DNA of 12,439 nucleotides from Gammaproteobacteria bacterium (GTDB lineage Bacteria; Pseudomonadota; Gammaproteobacteria; UBA9339). The stretch is from the NCBI GenBank assembly GCA_018814965.1, contig JAHIYS010000116.1, positions 1 through 12,439 of the forward strand, given 5' to 3'. The stretch's first letter is position 1, and each line of letters opens with the position of its first letter. Of the stretch, positions 7,400-12,439 are shown one piece after another. Below the pieces are notes generated by a model, which made no database searches, was not told where the DNA came from, and saw only the letters and a program-made list of their open reading frames with translations. The translations under genes and the position numbers were made by a program.

Positions 7400-7428
7400 G
7401 TGAAAAAAATTAAAATTGTCGCTATACT
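7400..7428 (+). promoter_or_regulatory. Candidate promoter of the symporter gene
   Basis: GTGAAA (7400-7405) and TATACT (7423-7428) are 17 bp apart. Transcription would begin near 7435, about 35 bases before the ATG. The ribosome site that follows (AAGAG, about 7457) is weak. Confidence 0.45.
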
Positions 7429-7470
7429 TCAACCTATTGATAATTAACCTAAACAAAAGAGCAGACAATC

Positions 7471-8718
7471 ATGATTAAGCTACTTAAAAAATATAATACC
7501 CATCTAATTTTAATTAGCGTGGTTTTATCAGTCATTCTTGGAATATACACCCCCAACTTATTTGTAGAAATAAAATTTCTAGGGGATATTTTTATTAATT
7601 TATTAAAGTTATTTGCCCTACCTTTAATTGCCTCTACCTTAATTGTCACTTTAGGCAGCATGGGGAAAAACTTAAATGATTTAAAATCTTTAGTACGCGG
7701 CGCAACGAGCTATATGCTACTTAGCGAAGTCATTGCTGTCGCCATTGCTTTAATATTATTCAACCTATTTGATCCTGGAAAAGGTGTAGATCCAAACCTG
7801 ATTTTGCAAGGCGCTGAATACACCTCAAGCAGCACCAGCGGCTTAAGTGTAGCTAGTTTTTTATTGGCGATATTTCCCCAAAATATTTTTGAATCACTAG
7901 CTAAATTTGATTTGCTTCCAGTAGTGATTTTTTCAACTATGTTTGGAATCGGCTGTACAATCATAGGCGATAATTCACAACCCATACTTAAGATATCTTC
8001 TGCCATCCGTGATGTATCAAACACCTGCCTTCATGGTGTAATGCTATTATCCCCCATTGGAATCTTTGCTTTAGTTGGCGTTGGCATAGCAGCCTCAAAC
8101 AGCAATGGCCAGCTTGAAAATGGCTTTACAGCTTTAGTAGCATTCGTATCATTGCTAACTGTAGGTCTATTAATACATGGTTTATGGCAATTTATTTTTG
8201 CTGTAATAGCAAGCAAACAATCCCCATGGAAAATAATTAAAACTAGCGTCCCTGTATTTTCTACTGCATTTGGCACCTCAAGCTCCATAGCAACCCTACC
8301 ATCTGCCCTGTACGCAGCTGACAACTTAAAAGCTGATCCAACAGTATCAAGATTTATGCTCCCTCTATCAGCCTCAATTAATGTTGGTGGAATGATGATG
8401 TACGAGGTAGCGGCAGCTCTGTTTTTTTCCCAAATACTGGGAGTAGACCTACCTGTATCGCGACAAATACTTATTGCCGTTGCCAGTATTCTCGGCGGCA
8501 TGGCTGAAGGGGGAATCCCAGAAACCAGCTTAGTTAGCTTAGTAGTCGTATTTAAAATTGTTAATGTACCACTAAATGCAATCTCGGTTTTATTACCACT
8601 AGACCGCATAATCGACCGATTAAGAACTGTAGTAAACATTTTCGGCAATATGTGCGGAGTGATTATAGTTAGCCAATTCCTCAAAAACAGGCCTAAATCT
8701 CAAAATCCCATTAGATAA
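7471..8718 (+). CDS. Dicarboxylate/amino acid:cation symporter (DAACS family, GltP/DctA-like)
   Basis: This inner-membrane secondary transporter of the SLC1/GltPh fold takes up acidic amino acids or C4-dicarboxylates with Na+ or H+. The 415 residues are the family length. Hairpin 1 shows AFGTSSSIATLP (266-277). The last core helix reads LDRIIDRLRTVVNIFGN, in which Asp382, Arg385, Thr386 and Asn389 align with the GltPh substrate residues D394, R397, T398 and N401. Two cation-site elements differ: the usual NMDGT on the seventh helix is NVGGM (304-308), and the aspartate corresponding to GltPh D405 is Asn393. The hairpin 2 tip reads GGMAEGGIPETS, also unlike the common AGVPG form. Substrate and coupling ion therefore cannot be assigned. 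uraA follows 53 bases later in the same direction. Confidence 0.9.
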   Translation: MIKLLKKYNTHLILISVVLSVILGIYTPNLFVEIKFLGDIFINLLKLFALPLIASTLIVTLGSMGKNLNDLKSLVRGATSYMLLSEVIAVAIALILFNLFDPGKGVDPNLILQGAEYTSSSTSGLSVASFLLAIFPQNIFESLAKFDLLPVVIFSTMFGIGCTIIGDNSQPILKISSAIRDVSNTCLHGVMLLSPIGIFALVGVGIAASNSNGQLENGFTALVAFVSLLTVGLLIHGLWQFIFAVIASKQSPWKIIKTSVPVFSTAFGTSSSIATLPSALYAADNLKADPTVSRFMLPLSASINVGGMMMYEVAAALFFSQILGVDLPVSRQILIAVASILGGMAEGGIPETSLVSLVVVFKIVNVPLNAISVLLPLDRIIDRLRTVVNIFGNMCGVIIVSQFLKNRPKSQNPIR

Positions 8719-8721
8719 TAT

Positions 8722-8763
8722 CTGTAAAGTAAGCTATATTACCCCAAATATTATTACTTACAG
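8722..8763 (+). promoter_or_regulatory. Inverted repeat overlapping the uraA ribosome site
   Basis: CTGTAA-A-GTAA (8722-8732) can pair with TTACTTACAG (8754-8763), giving 10 bp with one bulged A. The 3' arm includes the first two bases of AGGTGA (8762-8767), the uraA ribosome site. The hairpin could limit translation of uraA, or it could be an operator dyad. It is too AT-rich and lacks the T run needed for a terminator. Confidence 0.4.
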
Positions 8764-8771
8764 GTGATAAA

Positions 8772-10070
8772 ATGGCGCGCAAAGTTATTCAAGTCGATGA
8801 AAAAGTTTCTCTTCTAATGGGCATACCTCTTAGCATCCAACATCTATTTGCTATGTTTGGTGCTTCTGTTTTAGTGCCTGCTATCTTTGGAATAAATCCA
8901 GCCATCGTATTATTAATGAACGGAATCGGAACTTTGGGCTATCTGATAATATGTAAAGGAAAAGTTCCAGCCTTCTTAGGATCTAGCTTCGCATTTATTC
9001 CTCCAGTACTACTGGTTTTGGGATCTGATAAAGCCTTATGGGCAGCCAACTATCCATTTGCCTTAGGTGGTTTTATCGCAACCGGATTAATCTTTATCAT
9101 CATAGCTTTAATTATAAAATTCTTTGGCAATAATTGGTTAAAAATAGTTTTTCCACCAGCGGTTATTGGACCAATAATTGCATTAATTGGTCTAGGATTG
9201 GCTGAGACAGCCGCCAATATGGCTGGAATAGTTACCACCAATGGAATCTATGAAACCAAAATCATTATTGTTTCTATGCTAACCTTTTTTATCGCCGTCT
9301 TTGGCTCTATTTTATTTAGGAGATTTTTATCTGTGATTCCAGTGTTAGTTGCCATTGTGGCTGGATATCTTGCCGCCATAGCACTAGGTGTGGTGGATTT
9401 TAGTAAAATATTTGAGGCATCTTTAATTTCTATGCCTAATTTCTCAGCACCAAAATTTAGTATTAATGCGATAATTACAATCATCCCCGCTGTATTTGTC
9501 GTGATCTCTGAACATATTGGTCACTTCATGTTAACTCAGCATATTATAAATAGAGATATAGCAAGAGACCCTGGGCTGCATAGATCAATATTAGGCAATG
9601 GCATTTTTACTGTACTGGCCGGAATGTTTGGTTCAGTACCAAATACCACCTATGGCGAAAATATAAGCGTCATGGCCATCACCCGCATTTATAGTGTTTG
9701 GGTTATTGGTGGCGCTGCTATACTTTCAATAATAATTGCATTTATAGGCAAGATAACCGCTTTGATCCAATCAATACCTGTCCCTGTAATGGGTGGTGTC
9801 AGCTTATTTTTGTTTGGTGTAATTGCAGTAGCTGGCATTAGATATGTAGTAGAAGAAAAAGTCGACTACAGCAAAACCATGAATCTGGTATTAAGCTCTG
9901 TGGTTTTTATAATAGGTATTAGCGGGGCATCGTTTCATATTGGAACCATTCACCTAAAAGGGGTAACACTTGCAACTTTAATGGGCTTGATCCTAGGTAT
10001 AATATTTCACTTCCTTGAGAAGCTAAACCTAACCAATGAAGTATCAAATCAAACCATCAATTACGATTAA
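8772..10070 (+). CDS. uraA: Uracil:proton symporter UraA (NCS2 family)
   Basis: UraA imports uracil with protons across the inner membrane for pyrimidine salvage. The 432 residues compare with 429 in Escherichia coli. Highly conserved stretches are IQHLFAMFGASVLVP (22-36), NGIGTLGYLIICKGKVPAFLGSSFAF (50-75, a few substitutions), SEHIGH (246-251) and TTYGEN (292-297). Glu247, His251 and Glu296 align with the E. coli uracil- and proton-binding residues E241, H245 and E290 at a constant offset of six. The ATG has AGGTGA 4 bases upstream. No upp is in the window; the gene follows the symporter instead and may share its transcript. Confidence 0.95.
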   Translation: MARKVIQVDEKVSLLMGIPLSIQHLFAMFGASVLVPAIFGINPAIVLLMNGIGTLGYLIICKGKVPAFLGSSFAFIPPVLLVLGSDKALWAANYPFALGGFIATGLIFIIIALIIKFFGNNWLKIVFPPAVIGPIIALIGLGLAETAANMAGIVTTNGIYETKIIIVSMLTFFIAVFGSILFRRFLSVIPVLVAIVAGYLAAIALGVVDFSKIFEASLISMPNFSAPKFSINAIITIIPAVFVVISEHIGHFMLTQHIINRDIARDPGLHRSILGNGIFTVLAGMFGSVPNTTYGENISVMAITRIYSVWVIGGAAILSIIIAFIGKITALIQSIPVPVMGGVSLFLFGVIAVAGIRYVVEEKVDYSKTMNLVLSSVVFIIGISGASFHIGTIHLKGVTLATLMGLILGIIFHFLEKLNLTNEVSNQTINYD

Positions 10071-10104
10071 AAGAAGGTAGGCGGTGATGGCCTTGATAGA
10101 TTTT

Positions 10105-10150
10105 GCCGTCATTGCGAGAAGCAAGCGTAGCTTGCGACGTGGCAATCCAG
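10105..10150 (+). repeat. REP-like palindromic repeat, copy 1
   Basis: The copy begins GCCGTCATTGCGAG, has an internal palindrome GCAAG-CGTAG-CTTGC, and ends GGCAATCCAG. It belongs to the widespread class of intergenic repeats of the form GTCATTGCGAG...GCAATCC. It lies 35 bases after uraA and contains an unoccupied version of the sequence into which the IS110 element inserted (10106-10118). Confidence 0.8.
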
Positions 10151-10214
10151 CAACGCTATGAAATGGTTTATATTTTATATGTTGAACAAAACAATTATAC
10201 AGAACTAAATATTT

Positions 10215-10245
10215 CTAGATTGCTTCGCCTACGGCTCGCAATGAC
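10215..10245 (-). repeat. REP-like palindromic repeat, copy 2 (inverted)
   Basis: It reads CTAGATTGCTTCGCC...CTCGCAATGAC on the plus strand, the reverse complement of the copy 1 pattern. Copies 1 and 2 form a convergent pair about 140 bp long. Such a pair can fold at the 3' end of the uraA transcript and may stabilise or end it. Confidence 0.75.
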
Positions 10246-10257
10246 ACAGAATAAAAA

Positions 10258-10272
10258 AGGGGTCTGACCCCT
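10258..10272. terminator. GC-rich palindrome, possible bidirectional terminator or repeat boundary
   Basis: AGGGGTC-T-GACCCCT is a perfect dyad preceded by a run of six A and followed after GAATC by five T. It could end transcription in either direction. The same palindrome is common beside intergenic repeats, so it may be part of the repeat family. Confidence 0.4.
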
Positions 10273-10293
10273 GAATCTTTTTGCCGTCATTTG

Positions 10294-10299
10294 TATGAT
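10294..10299 (+). promoter_or_regulatory. -10 half of a circle-junction promoter (left end)
   Basis: TATGAT lies 2 bases inside the left end. It pairs with a TTGATT at the right end (11491-11496) only when the ends are joined, and it then points at the bridge RNA and transposase. Confidence 0.55.
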
Positions 10300-10323
10300 C
10301 AAAAAGCCTCGTCAAAAGAGAGG

Positions 10324-10483
10324 CGCCTCGTTAAACTTGATCAGTTTATTGAGGCGGATGGAGGAACCGACCGTCATTTGAGGATAAAGCCTCGTCTCGC
10401 AGTCATGGTTCTCCATCCTTTTACCGTTTGCTCCGAACAGATGTGGGGGACAATGCCCCGAATCATTACAAGTATGGAGAAAC
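10324..10483 (+). ncRNA. IS110 bridge RNA with target-binding and donor-binding loops
   Basis: Three stem-loops follow each other in the order known for the IS621 bridge RNA. The 5' stem is CGCCTC/GAGGCG (10324-10329 with 10351-10356) around TAAAC/GTTTA. The target loop is closed by a 12-bp stem with one bulged G (10356-10368 with 10407-10418) and capped by GAGG-ATAAAG-CCTC. Its left strand holds CCGTCATT (10371-10378), identical to the left flank 10284-10291. Its right strand holds CTCGCAG (10396-10402), the exact reverse complement of the right junction 11510-11516. The donor loop is closed by GTTT-g-CTCC/GGAGAAAC (10426-10434 with 10476-10483) and capped by a GGGG/CCCC hairpin. It holds ACAGATG (10437-10443), identical to the right end 11503-11509, and TACAA (10467-10471), complementary to 10291-10295. 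The RNA ends are approximate. Confidence 0.85.
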
Positions 10484-10512
10484 TACAACATTTTACTAAA
10501 AGGTTAACTATA

Positions 10513-11451
10513 ATGGAAACAATTATTGGTGTTGATGTTGGAAAAGCAGAGCTATTTATTTATTGGAATAAAAAAACCACTTCAATTTTAAATAGTTACA
10601 AAACAATTAATCATTGGTTACAGCTAAATAAAAAAGAATTACCTTCAGTGTCATTGATTGCTTTTGAAGCTACTGGTGGCTACGAGGCTTATTTAAAAAA
10701 AGCTTTAAATAAAGCTGGGGTTCCTTACCGTATGGTTCATGCTAATCATGTTCGAAACTTTGCCAAAGCAAATGGCATCTTGGCAAAAACAGATCGTATT
10801 GATTCAAAGGTAATTGCCGAATATGCCTCAGTTATGAAGATACTTCCTAAAGCATCTTCAGATGAAAACATGGGGTTAAAAGCCTTATTAGACAGAAGAG
10901 ATCAATTGGTCAACACAAGAACTCAAGAAAAAAACAGGCTGGAAAAACCAATTTGCACAGTTATGCAAAAAAGCCTCAAGAGGCATATTAATTGGTTAAC
11001 TAAAGAAATAAAGCAGCTTGGGCTTGAAATACAAAAAAAGACAGAAGCAGATTCTGTACTAACTGATTTAGCAAAGCTATATCAATCTATACCCGGGGTT
11101 GGTCAACTAACAGCTTTGCGTCTGATAACGGATTTACCGGAGTTAAAATCTTCTTCTGTAAAAACGTTATCCTCTCTTGCAGGAATTGCGCCCTTTAATA
11201 GAGATAGTGGTAAAATAAGGGGTAAACGTCGAATTAGGGGAGGAAGGGGTCGAGTGCGCTCCTACCTTTATCTCAGTGCATTATCAGCAATTAGATACAA
11301 TTCTGTTGTTAGGAATTTTTATTTGAGGCTTAGGGAAAAAGGGAAGCCTGGTAAGGTAGCATTAGTTGCTTCAATGCGTAAACTGCTAAGTATAGTTAAA
11401 AGTATTACTGATCGCCAAACCCCGTGGGTAGAAATTGTTAATACGGTATAG
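10513..11451 (+). CDS. IS110-family transposase (DEDD recombinase)
   Basis: This recombinase excises the element as a circle and reinserts it, guided by the bridge RNA. The 312 residues carry the N-terminal RuvC-like DEDD domain with Asp8 (GVDVGKAE), Glu52 (FEATGGYE), and Asp94 and Asp97 (KTDRIDSKVIAEYA). A helical linker follows, then the C-terminal IS116/IS110/IS902 domain with SIPGVGQLTALRLI (192-205). The serine motif is GIAPFNRDSGKIRGKRRIRGGR-like (224-245, catalytic Ser232 inferred). The reading frame is open a further 74 codons upstream, but that part is the bridge RNA. The ATG at 10513 gives the standard N-terminus and has AAAGG 9 bases before it. No frameshift or early stop is seen, so it may be active. 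Confidence 0.95.
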   Translation: METIIGVDVGKAELFIYWNKKTTSILNSYKTINHWLQLNKKELPSVSLIAFEATGGYEAYLKKALNKAGVPYRMVHANHVRNFAKANGILAKTDRIDSKVIAEYASVMKILPKASSDENMGLKALLDRRDQLVNTRTQEKNRLEKPICTVMQKSLKRHINWLTKEIKQLGLEIQKKTEADSVLTDLAKLYQSIPGVGQLTALRLITDLPELKSSSVKTLSSLAGIAPFNRDSGKIRGKRRIRGGRGRVRSYLYLSALSAIRYNSVVRNFYLRLREKGKPGKVALVASMRKLLSIVKSITDRQTPWVEIVNTV

Positions 11452-11490
11452 AAATATGTAATAGAAATATAAAAGAGTTTATAATTTGGC

Positions 11491-11496
11491 TTGATT
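11491..11496 (+). promoter_or_regulatory. -35 half of a circle-junction promoter (right end)
   Basis: TTGATT near the right end would be followed, after circularisation with one CT core, by 17 bases and then TATGAT at 10294-10299. In the linear insertion the two halves are over 1.1 kb apart, so the promoter exists only in the circle. Confidence 0.55.
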
Positions 11497-11511
11497 TTTA
11501 ACACAGATGCT

Positions 11512-11538
11512 GCGAGGAGTGTAGCGACGAAGCAATCC
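11512..11538 (+). repeat. REP-like repeat, copy 3, right half (split by the IS110 element)
   Basis: It reads GCGAGGAGTGTAGCGACGAA then GCAATCC. Placed after the left flank GCCGTCATT (10283-10291) it restores a repeat of the same form as copy 1. Confidence 0.8.
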
Positions 11539-11600
11539 ATGAGGGCAACGAATTGATTTGTGGCGCAGGTAGAAGCTGATATTCTTGAATTGTTTTATCC

Positions 11601-11638
11601 CTGGATTGCCACGCTTACTTCGTAAGCTCGCAACGACG
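11601..11638 (-). repeat. REP-like repeat, copy 4 (inverted)
   Basis: It reads CTGGATTGCCACGCTTACTT...CTCGCAACGACG on the plus strand, with internal palindrome GCTTAC-TTC-GTAAGC. It is inverted relative to copy 3, giving the same convergent pairing as copies 1 and 2. Confidence 0.75.
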
Positions 11639-11656
11639 ATTTTTGTTGATATTCTT

Positions 11657-11694
11657 AGATCGACTCGTTTACTTCGTAAGCTTGTAATAATGAG
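11657..11694 (-). repeat. REP-like repeat, copy 5 (degenerate)
   Basis: It shares TTTACTTCGTAAGCTtG and the surrounding pattern with copy 4, and both are preceded by TGATATTCTT. It therefore looks like a decayed tandem duplicate of copy 4. It ends six bases beyond the apaH stop codon and may lie in the apaH 3' untranslated region. Confidence 0.6.
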
Positions 11695-11700
11695 TTTTAT

Positions 11701-12439
11701 TTAGATTGCAACTGCGCCTTTATGATTGAAGAGCAGTTCATCATCTAATCTTAATGCTGTTAGATTCCCACCCCATACACAACCCGTATCTAAAGCAAAT
11801 ACATTTGGTTCCTCTATTTGGCCATCTAAAGCAGCCCAATGTCCAAAAATAATTTTTATATCTTTAGTTTTTCGCCATGGAATTTTAAACCAGGGTAAAT
11901 ATCCATTGGGAGCAGTGTCAATTTTTCCAGCGTGATCAAATTCTAAATTACCTTGTAAGTCACAAAACCTCATTCTAGTAAATGCATTGATTATAAATCT
12001 TAATCTTTTCCAGCCAGTAAGATTACGATTCCAAGAGCTAGGTTTATCCCCATACATATGCTTTAAAAAATCAAGATAACTTTCGCTATGCAATGCTTTT
12101 TCGGCTTCTTGCGCAAAATCTAGAGCGGTTTTTAAATCCCATCCAGGATAGATGCCAGCATGAGCTAATACACAATTATATTTTTGGTTGTGATATACCA
12201 AAGGTTGCATTCGTAGCCATTTAACCAATTTATCTCCATCCCAAGCAGTTAAAATTTGTTCTAAATGACTTACTTCAAAATCTACAATTTTATCGTAGAA
12301 GTTTAATAAATGAAGGTCGTGGTTTCCCAAAACTATTTTAGTGTTGGGTAGCTCTTTAACCAAGCGTAGAACTTCTAGTTATTTTGGTCCACGATTTACT
12401 AAGTCACCGACAAACCATAAATGGTCTAGGTTATGATTA
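11701..12439 (-). pseudogene. apaH: Symmetrical bis(5'-nucleosyl)-tetraphosphatase ApaH, interrupted by an in-frame stop (5' end outside the window)
   Basis: ApaH splits diadenosine tetraphosphate into two ADP and can remove Np4N caps from RNA. The frame reads from the right edge as NHNLDHLWFVGDLVNRGPK, then TAA (12379-12381), then LEVLRLVKELPNTKIVLGNHDLHLL and on to a normal C-terminus. Every part aligns to Escherichia coli ApaH, including GDLVxRGP, GNHDLHLL, LAHAGIYPGWDL, NAFTRMRFC, FGHWA and ALDTGCVWGG. The stop falls where family members have an ordinary residue before the conserved L-x-VLR. Translation could restart only after the first metal-binding motifs, for example at the TTG at 12361-12363, giving 220 residues that should be inactive. 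A sequencing error or a very recent mutation is possible, because no other lesion is seen. Confidence 0.85.

Larger units (their letters stand above)
10292..11511 (+). mobile_element. IS110-family insertion sequence, about 1220 bp, inserted in a REP-like repeat
   Basis: The boundaries come from joining the flanks. CCGTCATT (10284-10291) on the left and GCGAGGAG...GCAATCC (from 11512) on the right rebuild one REP-like repeat of the copy 1 type. The element starts TGTATGATC and ends ACAGATG followed by CT (11510-11511), the likely core dinucleotide counted within the element. As is normal for the family there are no terminal inverted repeats and no long target duplication. It has a 221-bp left noncoding end with a bridge RNA, one transposase gene and a right end of about 60 bp. 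The long left and short right ends fit the IS110/IS621 group rather than the IS1111 group. It looks intact. Confidence 0.85.

Noticed and set aside
8031..8684. 217-codon open frame antisense to the symporter
   Set aside because: It is a shadow of the true gene. Its composition (high Thr, Pro, Ile) and lack of a ribosome site argue against it.
10291..10512. In-frame N-terminal extension of the IS110 transposase by 74 codons
   Set aside because: The extension encodes no recognisable domain and coincides with the bridge RNA. The family N-terminus and a ribosome site are found at 10513.
10101..11700. CRISPR array made of the GTCATTGCGAG repeats
   Set aside because: The repeats alternate in orientation, vary in length and have no regular spacers or cas genes.

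Overview
The window looks like chromosomal DNA from an AT-rich gammaproteobacterium. HU, LolC/LolD, TldD, UraA and ApaH are all closest in wording to gammaproteobacterial family members, and both tRNAs closely resemble the Escherichia coli ones. A eukaryotic-style F-box/leucine-rich-repeat protein with a C-terminal nuclear localisation signal points to a host-associated, probably intracellular lineage of the Legionella/Coxiella/Berkiella kind. That placement is inference, because no rRNA or other phylogenetic marker is present.

Left part (1-5.0 kb, all minus strand). A secreted barrel-like protein runs off the left edge and starts on TTG only 22 bases after the CCA of tRNA-Asp, which follows tRNA-Val. 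Upstream are the HU gene with its own strong promoter and hairpin terminator. Then come a 236-bp second copy of the 3' end of tldD, the F-box/LRR gene, and the complete tldD. The two tldD 3' ends are direct repeats that bracket the LRR gene as a roughly 2-kb islet.

Middle part (5.0-10.1 kb). lolC-lolD (minus strand), the lipoprotein-release ABC transporter with a single permease gene, lies upstream of tldD. A roughly 490-bp divergent intergenic region follows. It holds promoters for both sides and a 220-bp nested inverted repeat that I cannot identify. On the plus strand follow a dicarboxylate/glutamate-type symporter with an altered cation-site motif and a UraA-type uracil permease.

Right part (10.1-12.4 kb). 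REP-like palindromes surround an IS110-family insertion sequence of about 1.22 kb. The element has split one of these palindromes. Its left noncoding end can be read as a bridge RNA. A target loop carries guides matching the palindrome on both sides of the insertion, and a donor loop carries guides matching the element's own two ends. When the ends are joined in a circle they also create a near-consensus sigma70 promoter aimed at the RNA. At the right edge is apaH, whose reading frame is interrupted by one in-frame TAA in its N-terminal part.

The most interesting items are the decodable bridge RNA of the REP-targeting IS110 element, the F-box/LRR/NLS candidate effector on a tldD-flanked islet, and the unexplained 220-bp inverted-repeat element between lolC and the symporter.
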